DNA from: Colwellia demingiae | Lineage (GTDB): Bacteria > Pseudomonadota > Gammaproteobacteria > Enterobacterales > Alteromonadaceae | Assembly (NCBI RefSeq): GCF_007954275.1 | Contig: NZ_VOLT01000012.1 | Span: 1-64,000, forward strand | DNA length: 64,000 nt | Direction of reading: 5' to 3' | Program-made: the position numbers and the translations under genes | The notes under the pieces: generated by a model | Told to the model about the DNA's origin: nothing | The model's input: the letters and a program-made list of their open reading frames with translations, nothing else | Databases searched by the model: none | Part shown: in pieces, positions 8,722 to 17,357 of the stretch | Numbering within the stretch: position 1 is the stretch's first letter | Layout: each line of letters begins with the position of its first letter

Positions 8722-10578
8722 ATGATATTTAACATAACAAAAAAAAACCTTTACTATGTACTAGGTTATACGGTGCTGCTCTTTTGTCTATTACTTGTCA
8801 TCAGTGAAAATGTACAAGCAGTTGAAGTAAAAAGACAAGAACAAAAAAAATTAATCAAAAATACACTTTCAGATAAAAAGATTTCAGAAAAACTTCAGCT
8901 TGCTGAGGACAATAAACGTTCCCACTATATTATTTTTAAAAAATTAATCTCCGAAATAAATCAACAACCATATATCAAAAAAACACAACAACACTCATTA
9001 GATTTTTTAAATGCTTATGATTTATTGTATAGAGGTCAATATGATAAAGCGAAACCTATGTTTGAAGCGTTATTACAACGTAATATCAGTAACTTAATGC
9101 AATTTAAAACTAATTATCTTCTTATATATATCGCTACAGTAACGCAGAACTGGCGAGATGGATTACAGTACATAGCAAGCAACACTAAATTGTTAACAAG
9201 GTTCCCCAACGGAGAACCCTATCAAAATAATATGTTGGCAACCATTATATTTTACAATCAAATAGGGCAATATCAATTAGCGCTCAGTTATATAGATAAC
9301 CTTTCTAAACAGGAGTTATCAGCTAAAAATAGCTGCGCGCTTTTGCAACTTTCCTTAGAAGCACAATTTAATCTGAAAAAGTTGAAGCATACCGATAGTA
9401 TTTTTCCACAGGCTATTAATAAATGTATAAATGCTGATTTTATAATTGCTGCAAACTTCATACGTTTTTATAAAGCGAAACTCTACTTACAAGTTGAGAG
9501 TCCTGAAAAAGCGGTGACTTTACTTTCATCCCTTAAAGAAGAGGTAATAAATACTCATTACCCTATGTTAATAGCAGATATGAGCAATATATTTGCCGAA
9601 GCCTATTGGCAGATGAGTGACATTTATAATGCAAGAAAATACGCAACTGAATCACTAGAAAGCAACCCAAACAATGCTAACCTTATACAAGCTGTAGATA
9701 GTTATTTTTTACTGTACCAGATTGCAAAAAAACAGCATGACTTAGCGCTTGCTCTTGAGTATTTTGAGAAATATTCAGATATTGAAAAGTCTAGCTTAGA
9801 AGGAGAAGAAACTAAAAAATTAGCTCTTCAATTAGCCAAGCATAAAAACGTTGAGCAAGAGAGCCAGATAAAGTTACTTAACGAAAAAAATAACGTTTTA
9901 GCTGCTAAGCAATCTCTAGCCGAAACAGAAGTTGCTAACAGAAAGCTAATTATTGTGGCGCTAACACTTATTATTATAGCCTTAGCCACACTAGCTACAC
10001 GTTTATGCCGTGATCATAAACGTGTGAAAGAGTTAGCAGAGTTCGACCCGTTAACCGGCATATTTAATCGAGGTCATTTTACCCAAGTGGCTCATAGTGC
10101 ATTAAAATATTGTCAAAATTCACAGCAAGATTTATGCGTGATTATGTTTGATTTAGACTACTTCAAAAGGGTTAATGACTCTTTTGGTCATGCTTGTGGC
10201 GATTGGGCACTAAAAGAAACAACAAAAGCGTGTGAAAGTATTGGCCGAAAAAATGATATTTTTGCTCGAATAGGGGGAGAAGAGTTTTGTATCGTATTAC
10301 CTAGCTGTAATATTGAAACCGCGATGTCACGCGCAGAAGATTACCGTGCAATCATTGAAGCTATTGTAACAAAAGCATCTGGTTATGATTTTACTCTCAC
10401 CGCGAGTTTTGGTGTTACCGATGTAAAACGCTCAGGTTATGAATTAGATCAACTCCTAGCTGATGCTGACTTTGCAGCTTATGCATCAAAAGATGACGGC
10501 CGCAATAGAGTTTCTATGTTCCAAGCTGCTTCCGATAATGAGACCGAAAAATTAGATGCTTCATGGGAATATAATTAA
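8722..10578 (+). CDS. Membrane TPR-GGDEF diguanylate cyclase (copy 1)
   Basis: 618 aa. An N-terminal membrane/signal segment (about 10-28) is followed by a periplasmic helical-repeat region with TPR-like hairpins (AYDLLYRGQYDKAKPMF, YNQIGQYQLALSYI). A coiled coil leads to a second membrane segment (about 409-428) and a cytoplasmic GGDEF domain. The active site is GGEEF (518-522), with the inhibitory I-site RKND (509-512) at the canonical distance, so it should make c-di-GMP from GTP with product inhibition. It starts 43 bp after precursor 1. The periplasmic TPR part is a plausible peptide sensor (inference). The ribosome-binding site is weak. Confidence 0.9.
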   Translation: MIFNITKKNLYYVLGYTVLLFCLLLVISENVQAVEVKRQEQKKLIKNTLSDKKISEKLQLAEDNKRSHYIIFKKLISEINQQPYIKKTQQHSLDFLNAYDLLYRGQYDKAKPMFEALLQRNISNLMQFKTNYLLIYIATVTQNWRDGLQYIASNTKLLTRFPNGEPYQNNMLATIIFYNQIGQYQLALSYIDNLSKQELSAKNSCALLQLSLEAQFNLKKLKHTDSIFPQAINKCINADFIIAANFIRFYKAKLYLQVESPEKAVTLLSSLKEEVINTHYPMLIADMSNIFAEAYWQMSDIYNARKYATESLESNPNNANLIQAVDSYFLLYQIAKKQHDLALALEYFEKYSDIEKSSLEGEETKKLALQLAKHKNVEQESQIKLLNEKNNVLAAKQSLAETEVANRKLIIVALTLIIIALATLATRLCRDHKRVKELAEFDPLTGIFNRGHFTQVAHSALKYCQNSQQDLCVIMFDLDYFKRVNDSFGHACGDWALKETTKACESIGRKNDIFARIGGEEFCIVLPSCNIETAMSRAEDYRAIIEAIVTKASGYDFTLTASFGVTDVKRSGYELDQLLADADFAAYASKDDGRNRVSMFQAASDNETEKLDASWEYN

Positions 10579-10591
10579 ATGGTCAATTTTC

Positions 10592-11161
10592 ATGCATAGT
10601 TTTACCACCGAACGATTGTTAATAAGACCTTTAGCTGTACAAGACAAAGCTCTTTATCTGAGCCTTTATTGTAATGCCAAGATTATGAAAAATATTGGCG
10701 AGCCTTTATCACTTGAGTCAGCCCAAAAAGCTTTTCATAACACTTTAAAAGCAATGGATAAAACCATGCCAAAAGTACTAACTTGGGCAATTGTAAATAA
10801 AATTACAAATGAAACAATAGGTATACAAGCATTGAGCGAATCATCACAAGATGATTTTAAAATTGCTGAAATAGGGATTATGCTTTCGACAAAAGCTAAT
10901 GGAAAACAATTTCCTGAGGAGGCTATGGGCGCTCTCATGGAATACGGTTTTCATCATCTATTACTTATGCGTATTAATGCTGTTTATGCCTGTAAAAACC
11001 TTGCGACTAAACGTTTTGTTAATAAGCTTGGCTTTCGTTTTAACAACCAACCGCAAGGTGACGAAGATAACAATGAATACCAATACTTCGATCAGAGGCA
11101 ATGGAACAAATCATTGATCACCAAAATACTTCCTAATAAATATGATAACCCATTGCCCTAA
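10592..11161 (+). CDS. GNAT N-acetyltransferase, RimJ/RimL type (copy 2)
   Basis: 189 aa from ATG 10592, which gives MHSFTTERLLIRPL and matches the other copies. A longer frame from 10556 would overlap the cyclase gene. The fold is GNAT, but the acetyl-CoA loop reads KANGKQFPEEAM: the last glycine of the usual Q/R-x-x-G-x-G/A is replaced by proline, as in copy 3. Activity is therefore uncertain; it may have changed substrate or act as a binding protein. It lies 13 bp downstream of the first GGDEF gene and 82 bp before precursor 2. Confidence 0.85.
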   Translation: MHSFTTERLLIRPLAVQDKALYLSLYCNAKIMKNIGEPLSLESAQKAFHNTLKAMDKTMPKVLTWAIVNKITNETIGIQALSESSQDDFKIAEIGIMLSTKANGKQFPEEAMGALMEYGFHHLLLMRINAVYACKNLATKRFVNKLGFRFNNQPQGDEDNNEYQYFDQRQWNKSLITKILPNKYDNPLP

Positions 11162-11243
11162 TAGGTTATTTCCTGCTAGTTTATAGGCGCAATAATGGAT
11201 CGCACTATAAATAAAATTAAAAACAATAAAACGGAGTAAATCT

Positions 11244-11498
11244 ATGAGTAAAGTAATTCAGGTTCTAGAGAAAATAGGTCAGATGGCTGATGCCGACATC
11301 GCACAGATACTATTAGATAATAAGCTAAATGCGGCGCTATCTGAAGCAGTTATAAATAAAAATGTAGTATCCCTTGAACGTCAATTAGATATATGTCCTG
11401 AAATTGTTTGTTTTTTATTGCCAGCTAAAGATGAAGATGAAGAAGAAAGTAATACAGAAGAAGAGCAAAGCGAGGCTCAATCAGTAGTTAACGAGTAA
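11244..11498 (+). CDS. Putative split-borosin precursor peptide 2
   Basis: 84 aa, preceded by a good ribosome-binding site (CGGAG, about 8 nt before ATG). MSKVIQVLEK is identical to precursor 1. The leader is shorter by a few residues. The predicted core is the hydrophobic stretch PEIVCFLLPA (52-61), including a cysteine, followed by an acidic tail (KDEDEEESNTEEEQSE). The helix LNAALSEAVINKNVVSLE corresponds to the borosin-binding helix of the other two. It is followed after 7 bp by the second TPR-GGDEF gene. Confidence 0.8.
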   Translation: MSKVIQVLEKIGQMADADIAQILLDNKLNAALSEAVINKNVVSLERQLDICPEIVCFLLPAKDEDEEESNTEEEQSEAQSVVNE

Positions 11499-11505
11499 CT
11501 GCCCA

Positions 11506-13320
11506 TTGTTTAATGTTCATAATATAAAGGATAAATTAAAAAATATTAAAATTTTTCACTTTAGTATTTTTATTTTGTTCTTTTTGTTGGCACAAGATGC
11601 CATAGCTACTTCTCCCAATAATATAGATAAATTATTGGGAGAAGCGAATGAAAGCAGATCAAGCGATCCTGTCAAATATTCATTTTTATTAGAAGAACTT
11701 AACTCTCAGCACAAAAGCATGTCGCTGCAGCAAAATTATTATTTTGACTATTTGACAGCTTATCAACTTATTTATAATGGTAAACCCAAAAAAGCAACTA
11801 GCAAGCTTATAACCTTATTATCCTCAGAAGCTAGTGCATTAACAAAATTAAAAGCACGACTCACCCTGGTTAACATTTTTGCGATTGAACAAAACTGGAG
11901 TGATGGTTTATCTCACTTATCAACAGCATTAAAGCAGTTACCCAAAATAAAGAAAAATATGGATATTAAAGAAAAAGTATTGGGCATGGCTGCCATTTTT
12001 TATAACCAATTGGGACAATATAGCCTAGGACTTAAATATGCAGAAAGACTTATAATTACTTCTACAAAAAACAGAGTTCTTTGCGTAGCTTCAATGAATA
12101 TTATTGAATCCAAGCTATATTTAAAAAAATTAAATACTAGTAATACCGAAATACAAGACGCTATAACGTTATGTAAAAATGAACCCATTGCAGTTAATTT
12201 CATTCGCACATATAAAGCAAAATATGATCTTGAAAATAATGATGCATCTAAAGTTATAGTATCGCTTCCCTCTTATTTAACGCAGGTTGAAGCAACTAAG
12301 TATCCGAGACTTATAGTGGAAATTTATGCCGCTCTTGCTCAAGCTTATTTAATGCAAGGAAACCTAAAAGAGGCATCAGTTCTAGCCTTAAAAACAATAA
12401 CAATCGGAGAAAACATTCAAACAACACAAGCAGTTGTTTCTGCCTATAAAACCTTATATCAATTAGAGCTTATTAAAAAAAACCATCAAAAAGCACTTGA
12501 TTATCATCAAAAATATTCACAATTAGATAAAGCATACCTTGATGAAACAACAGTAAAATATCTTGCCTTTCAATTAGCTGAACACCAAACCTTTGAGCAA
12601 GAAAGCCAAATAGAGTTACTCAATGAAAAGAACAATTCATTAGCTACCGAACAAGCTTTAGCCAAAACACAAGTAGCTAATAGACAACTCGTAATATTAC
12701 TTCTAATTGTTATTATTTTAGTACTCGCCTTTATTGGCACCCGCTTTTACCGTGCTCATAAACGCGTCAAAGAATTAGCCGAGTATGACCCGTTAACCGG
12801 AATTTATAATCGTGGTCATTTTACCCACGTGACCAATAGCGCCTTAAAATACTGTAAGAATGCGCAACAAGACATGTCTGTGATTATGTTCGATTTAGAT
12901 CACTTCAAAAAGGTTAACGACTCTTTTGGTCATGCCTGCGGTGACTGGGCATTAAAAGAGACCATAAAAGTTTGTCAACGTATTGGCCGTAAAAATGATA
13001 TTTTTGCCCGCTTAGGTGGTGAAGAATTTTGTCTAGTATTAACAAGTTGTACTATTGATATGGCAATGCTACGCGCCGAAGCTTGTCGTGCGGCAATTGA
13101 AGAGATAATTACCGAAGAGTCTGGACATGATTTTTCAATCACTGCTAGTTTTGGCGTAACCGATATCAAACGATCAGGTTTTAATTTAGATAAACTATTA
13201 GCAGATGCTGATATGGCCGCTTATGCATCAAAAAATACCGGTCGTAACAGAGTTACTATGTTCGAAGTTCCTCAAACAGATCAAGCAAAAAAATTGGATA
13301 GCTCATGGAACTATAACTAA
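11506..13320 (+). CDS. Membrane TPR-GGDEF diguanylate cyclase (copy 2)
   Basis: 604 aa with the same plan as copy 1: N-terminal membrane segment (about 18-32), periplasmic TPR-like repeats (AYQLIYNGKPKKATSKL, YNQLGQYSLGLKYAERL), coiled coil, second membrane segment, GGDEF domain. GGEEF is at 504-508 with RKND upstream, so both active and inhibitory sites are present. No ATG precedes the membrane segment in this frame. TTG 11506, 7 bp after the precursor 2 stop, is the only conventional start, suggesting weak or coupled translation. The periplasmic region has diverged far more from copies 1 and 3 than the GGDEF domain. Confidence 0.9.
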   Translation: MFNVHNIKDKLKNIKIFHFSIFILFFLLAQDAIATSPNNIDKLLGEANESRSSDPVKYSFLLEELNSQHKSMSLQQNYYFDYLTAYQLIYNGKPKKATSKLITLLSSEASALTKLKARLTLVNIFAIEQNWSDGLSHLSTALKQLPKIKKNMDIKEKVLGMAAIFYNQLGQYSLGLKYAERLIITSTKNRVLCVASMNIIESKLYLKKLNTSNTEIQDAITLCKNEPIAVNFIRTYKAKYDLENNDASKVIVSLPSYLTQVEATKYPRLIVEIYAALAQAYLMQGNLKEASVLALKTITIGENIQTTQAVVSAYKTLYQLELIKKNHQKALDYHQKYSQLDKAYLDETTVKYLAFQLAEHQTFEQESQIELLNEKNNSLATEQALAKTQVANRQLVILLLIVIILVLAFIGTRFYRAHKRVKELAEYDPLTGIYNRGHFTHVTNSALKYCKNAQQDMSVIMFDLDHFKKVNDSFGHACGDWALKETIKVCQRIGRKNDIFARLGGEEFCLVLTSCTIDMAMLRAEACRAAIEEIITEESGHDFSITASFGVTDIKRSGFNLDKLLADADMAAYASKNTGRNRVTMFEVPQTDQAKKLDSSWNYN

Positions 13321-13374
13321 TCTTTTGTTTCTAATGTATTTCCCATAAGATGTATATTCAATTGATGAGTTTTT

Positions 13375-13959
13375 ATGCACGCCTTTACCACTGAACGGTT
13401 ATTAATCAGGCCGTTAATATCGGAAGATGAATACTTTTATTGTTATCAGTATACTGACAAAAAAATGATGCGCATCGTTGGCGAGCCACTAACCCAAGAA
13501 CAAGCCAGCGTTGCATTTCATCGTGCATTAAAGGCCAATAACCTAGAACAAGATACGGTTCGTACTTGGGCAATTGTCGATAAAAAAGCTAACGATATCA
13601 TAGGTACTCAAGCATTATCTTGGTTAGCAGCAAGACAAGCGACCAAACCAAGCATCTCCCCAATTGAACAAGTAGAAATTGGCATTATGTTAGCCACTAA
13701 AGCTAACGGAAAATTATTACCTGAAGAAGCAGTATCCGCCATAATGGAATACGGATTTAAACAGCTTAATATTGGTAGAATTAATGCTTTTTATGCTAAC
13801 AAAAATAGAGCTACACAACGAATATTGAAAAAAATTGGTTATATATTCGAACCCAGTTTGCAAGATAACACTACCAACGATGGTTACCAATACTTTGACC
13901 AAAACCAGTGGAGTAGTGTAATAATCACTCAACTTTTTTCCGCCGCGACTTGTAAATAA
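13375..13959 (+). CDS. GNAT N-acetyltransferase, RimJ/RimL type (copy 3)
   Basis: 194 aa beginning MHAFTTERLLIRPL. Homologous along its length to copies 1 and 2. The acetyl-CoA loop is KANGKLLPEEAV, with the same Gly-to-Pro change as copy 2, so copies 2 and 3 probably descend from one duplication. Lies 54 bp after the second GGDEF gene. The next gene, the methyltransferase, follows after 188 bp, so a separate promoter there is possible. Confidence 0.85.
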   Translation: MHAFTTERLLIRPLISEDEYFYCYQYTDKKMMRIVGEPLTQEQASVAFHRALKANNLEQDTVRTWAIVDKKANDIIGTQALSWLAARQATKPSISPIEQVEIGIMLATKANGKLLPEEAVSAIMEYGFKQLNIGRINAFYANKNRATQRILKKIGYIFEPSLQDNTTNDGYQYFDQNQWSSVIITQLFSAATCK

Positions 13960-14147
13960 TTATCCATTATTGCTGATTAGCTATTATCAGTAAAAATAAG
14001 ATTATAAACCAATATACTCGTTGCCCCCTGTGCTCGCTTCTGCTAATTTAGTTACAAAATTATAACAACTTTACCGCTTTCCTTTTTTAGTAAGCATCAC
14101 ACAGTAGTTATCGTCAGATTATCAATAAAAATAAAAAGGAATTTATC

Positions 14148-14969
14148 ATGTCAGGCAGTTTAGTATGTGTTGGCACTGGCATGACGTTAGGTGCGCATAT
14201 TAGCCCTATTTCTCAGAGTCATATTGAACAAGCTGATATTGTATTTTCACTGATGGCCAATGGCTTTGCCCAAAAATGGCTTGAAGGAATGAATGCTGAT
14301 GTTCGCTGCTTGCAAGGCTTCTATCAAGAAGGTAAAAATCGCAACATTACCTACAACGAAATGGTTGAGGCTATTTTAAGCGAAGTATGTAATGGTAAAA
14401 AAGTGGTTGCCGCTTTTTATGGCCACCCTGGTGTATTTGCCTGTGTTGCTCATCGAGCGATTAAAAAAGCCAAATTAGACGACTTCCCCGCTTCAATGGA
14501 GCCTGGCATATCTGCTGAAGATTGCCTTTATGCCGACTTAGGTATAGATCCTGGTAAAACAGGCTGCATGCATTATGAAACCAGCCAGTTTATGTTTTAT
14601 AAGCGTAATATTGATACTTCTGCCCATTTAATATTATGGCAAGTTGCACTTGCTGGCGATAAGTCTTTAGGGAAGTTCTCTACAGGGAAAGCTTATCGTC
14701 AAGTATTAGTCGATTTACTACTTGAACATTATCCCCGTGACCATGAAGTAATACTATATCAAGCAAAAGGCATTGCCATTGAGCCGATGCGTGAAGACAA
14801 AATACTGTTAACTGAACTTGTTGATGCTGATTTGCTAATGCAAACCACTTTGGTGATCCCACCATGTAGTGTAATGCAAGCAAATGAAGAATTGTTAGCT
14901 AAGCTCGCAAAAATTGACAAACAAGAAGAACGTAATAAAAACCGCCCTGCATTAACCTTGGTGTTATAA
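14148..14969 (+). CDS. Split-borosin peptide alpha-N-methyltransferase (SonM-like)
   Basis: 273 aa with a strong ribosome-binding site (AAGGAA). It belongs to the tetrapyrrole-methylase (class III SAM methyltransferase) fold: GSLVCVGTGMTLG at the N-terminus, YGHPGVFACV (91-100), MEPGISAEDCLYADLGIDPG (117-136), SQFMF (146-150). From memory these blocks match SonM of Shewanella oneidensis. Y59, R65, Y69 and Y91 have exactly the spacing (6, 4, 22) of the catalytic Tyr/Arg set reported for the fungal borosin enzyme OphMA. It lacks a fused core, so it should methylate backbone amides of a separate precursor; one lies 53 bp downstream. Automated annotation is likely to call it a tetrapyrrole methylase. 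It is the only methyltransferase for three precursors. Confidence 0.93.
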   Translation: MSGSLVCVGTGMTLGAHISPISQSHIEQADIVFSLMANGFAQKWLEGMNADVRCLQGFYQEGKNRNITYNEMVEAILSEVCNGKKVVAAFYGHPGVFACVAHRAIKKAKLDDFPASMEPGISAEDCLYADLGIDPGKTGCMHYETSQFMFYKRNIDTSAHLILWQVALAGDKSLGKFSTGKAYRQVLVDLLLEHYPRDHEVILYQAKGIAIEPMREDKILLTELVDADLLMQTTLVIPPCSVMQANEELLAKLAKIDKQEERNKNRPALTLVL

Positions 14970-15022
14970 GTAAAAAAATAGCTACGGTAAATAAATTTAT
15001 CATTAAAAATGGAATAAGTTCT

Positions 15023-15277
15023 ATGAGTAAAGTAATTGAAGTATTAATGCAAATGGCGAGTAATGCCGAGATGAGCAATACCAAGTCACTCGCTGAGATG
15101 CTAAGCAACGCTAATCTCACTAAGGCTCAAGAACTCGCTATACAAACTAAAGACATGGATGCTTTAAAAGTAGCTACTTATAACTTACCTGAAATCAGAT
15201 GTTACCCAATATTACTTCCTGACGATAAGAGTGAAGAAGTAAGTACTTTAATTAATAGAACCGTAGCTAACTTTTAA
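15023..15277 (+). CDS. Putative split-borosin precursor peptide 3
   Basis: 84 aa, ATG preceded by TGGAA. MSKVIEVLMQ matches the other precursors. LTKAQELAIQTKDMDALK (32-49) is the closest of the three to the SonA binding helix. Predicted core: PEIRCYPILLP (56-66), then a shorter, less acidic tail ending VANF; precursor 1 also ends in NF. It directly follows the methyltransferase, as sonA follows sonM, so this is the likely ancestral enzyme/substrate pair. Confidence 0.88.
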   Translation: MSKVIEVLMQMASNAEMSNTKSLAEMLSNANLTKAQELAIQTKDMDALKVATYNLPEIRCYPILLPDDKSEEVSTLINRTVANF

Positions 15278-15295
15278 ACTAACCTAAAATAAAAC

Positions 15296-17188
15296 ATGAA
15301 TAAAAACTGCATTTTAAAGGAACTAAAACATAATCTTCATCTTAAGGTGCAGTCATTATTTTTGTGTGTTTTTATTAGTGTTCCCGTAGGACTAATAACA
15401 ACCTCCCCCCAAGTAATTGCTGAATCCTTTCAATATGAGGACGATCAAACAGACATACTGAAGTTAAAGTTTAGTTCAGAGTATATATCTGAAAAATTAC
15501 TACTAGCTGACAGAAATAGACGCGAAAACCCAGTATTATATAAACAAATCTTAGCTGAGCTGGCACTATTAGAAAAATCATTTACTACTGAGCAACAATC
15601 TTATTATCAGTTTCTTCAAGGTTACTTGGCCATTTACCATGGAGATTATGAGCAAGCCGATAAACTCTTGTCTGAGATTCTAAACTCTAGTGCTGATAAG
15701 CTTATTAAGTTTAGAGCTAATTACACATTAATTAATGTTGCCGCTGCCAAAAAAGACTGGTCTGACGGTTTAAGACATATTGCCGTAAATAAAGAAATGC
15801 TGCCATCTATTACGGATAAAGAGCATTACCAACTGAGTATTCTAACCGCTATTATTTTTTATAATCAACTTCAACAGTTTGATTTAGTGCTTAAGAATAT
15901 AGCGCAGGTAAAGCGACATAATCTCCCTCAACAACATAACTGTTTTCTCGAACAATTTACCCTTGAAGCAAAACTTAACTTACAACAAATAAAGCCTGAC
16001 AACGTAAGTATTGATACCGGTTTAGATATTTGTAAACAAGCTGGAAACAAGATCAGTACCAATATAATTCGTGTGTATCGAGCAAAGTTATATTTAAAAG
16101 CGCAGCAACCAGAGAAGGCACTTGCTGAATTATTACCTTATTACGATGAAATCAACACAACGCTATTTCCCTTGTTGATTACTGGCATGAATAACACCCT
16201 AGCGAAGAGCAATTATCAACTAGGTAATTTAAATATCGCTGAAAAATATGCTTTAGCTGCACTCAGAGTTAATAAAAACAATACAATTCTTAAGCAAAGT
16301 GCTGATAGCTATAAATTACTTTACCAAATAAACAAATCACAAAAAAATATTGACCTAGCACTGAGTTACCATGAGAAATATAACGCCTTAGAAGTGGCAC
16401 ATTTAGAGGATGAAAAGTCTAAGCATGTTGCATTTCAATTGGCTGAATTAAAAACCTTTGAACATGAAAACCAAATAACATTATTGAATGAACAAAATAC
16501 TTTTTTAGCTGCAGAGCAAGCGTTATCAAATATTAAAGTTGCTAATATTCAGCTGATTATAACAGTGATGACGTTGATCATTATTATGTTAACTATTTGG
16601 GGTGCACGCTTATGGAGGTCTCATAAACGCGTAAAAGCATTATCTGAATATGATGAATTAACAGGTATATATAACCGCAGACACTTTGCTCAAATTGCCG
16701 TAAGTACGCTGAAGTATTGTCAAAGCGCTGACCAAGATTTAAGTCTGATTATGTTTGATTTAGATAACTTCAAAAAGATTAACGATAATTTTGGTCATAT
16801 CTGTGGTGACTGGGCATTAAAAGAAACCATTAGAGTATGTGAAAGCATTGGCCGTAAAAATGATATATTTTCCCGTTTAGGTGGTGAAGAGTTTTGTATT
16901 TTATTACCAAGTTGTAATATTGAAGCGGCAGTTTTGCGGGCTGAAGCTTGTCGTGCGGCTATTGAAAATACGATTACTGAAGAGTCTGGTAATGACTTTA
17001 GTATTACTGCTAGTTTTGGCGTAACTGATGTAACACGTTCTGGCTTTAATTTAGAGAAGTTATTAACTGATGCTGACTTTGCTGCTTATGAATCTAAACA
17101 TGCAGGTCGAAATAGGGTTACTGTTTTTGAACCTCAAAAAGATGAAACAGGAAAGTCGTTAGGTAACTCATGGAGTGTTGCCCCTTAA
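15296..17188 (+). CDS. Membrane TPR-GGDEF diguanylate cyclase (copy 3)
   Basis: 630 aa, 18 bp after precursor 3. It has a signal or membrane segment at about 17-43, TPR-like repeats (GYLAIYHGDYEQADKLL, YNQLQQFDLVLKNI), coiled coil, a second membrane segment and a GGDEF domain with GGEEF at 529-533 and the RKND inhibitory site. The domain start reads YDELTGIYNRRHF, slightly different from copies 1 and 2. It is the last gene of the cluster before the opposite-strand prmA. Location should be inner membrane with the sensor part outside. Confidence 0.9.
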   Translation: MNKNCILKELKHNLHLKVQSLFLCVFISVPVGLITTSPQVIAESFQYEDDQTDILKLKFSSEYISEKLLLADRNRRENPVLYKQILAELALLEKSFTTEQQSYYQFLQGYLAIYHGDYEQADKLLSEILNSSADKLIKFRANYTLINVAAAKKDWSDGLRHIAVNKEMLPSITDKEHYQLSILTAIIFYNQLQQFDLVLKNIAQVKRHNLPQQHNCFLEQFTLEAKLNLQQIKPDNVSIDTGLDICKQAGNKISTNIIRVYRAKLYLKAQQPEKALAELLPYYDEINTTLFPLLITGMNNTLAKSNYQLGNLNIAEKYALAALRVNKNNTILKQSADSYKLLYQINKSQKNIDLALSYHEKYNALEVAHLEDEKSKHVAFQLAELKTFEHENQITLLNEQNTFLAAEQALSNIKVANIQLIITVMTLIIIMLTIWGARLWRSHKRVKALSEYDELTGIYNRRHFAQIAVSTLKYCQSADQDLSLIMFDLDNFKKINDNFGHICGDWALKETIRVCESIGRKNDIFSRLGGEEFCILLPSCNIEAAVLRAEACRAAIENTITEESGNDFSITASFGVTDVTRSGFNLEKLLTDADFAAYESKHAGRNRVTVFEPQKDETGKSLGNSWSVAP

Positions 17189-17302
17189 TTGCTAAGAGAG
17201 TAAAGCGAAGGATCCCACTTACAATGAATAAATGAAAACGTCGGCGATGACCTATAGAAAAAAAACTTCGGGATGATACTTGGGAATAACCCTTCAGGGA
17301 TT

Positions 17303-17336
17303 TCACCACAGAACTGAGACTACATTACTGTGGTGA
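17303..17336. terminator. Possible terminator between converging cluster and prmA
   Basis: Perfect 9-bp inverted repeat (TCACCACAG/CTGTGGTGA) with a 16-nt loop, between the converging third GGDEF gene and prmA. There is no T-run, so the terminator call is tentative. Confidence 0.45.
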
Positions 17337-17357
17337 TAAAGCTATTCCCCTCTATGA

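Noticed and set aside
14148-14969. Reading this gene as an ordinary tetrapyrrole (porphyrin) methylase
   Set aside because: The catalytic Tyr/Arg spacing and the blocks shared with SonM, plus an adjacent SonA-like peptide, fit a borosin enzyme; no tetrapyrrole gene is in the same transcript.
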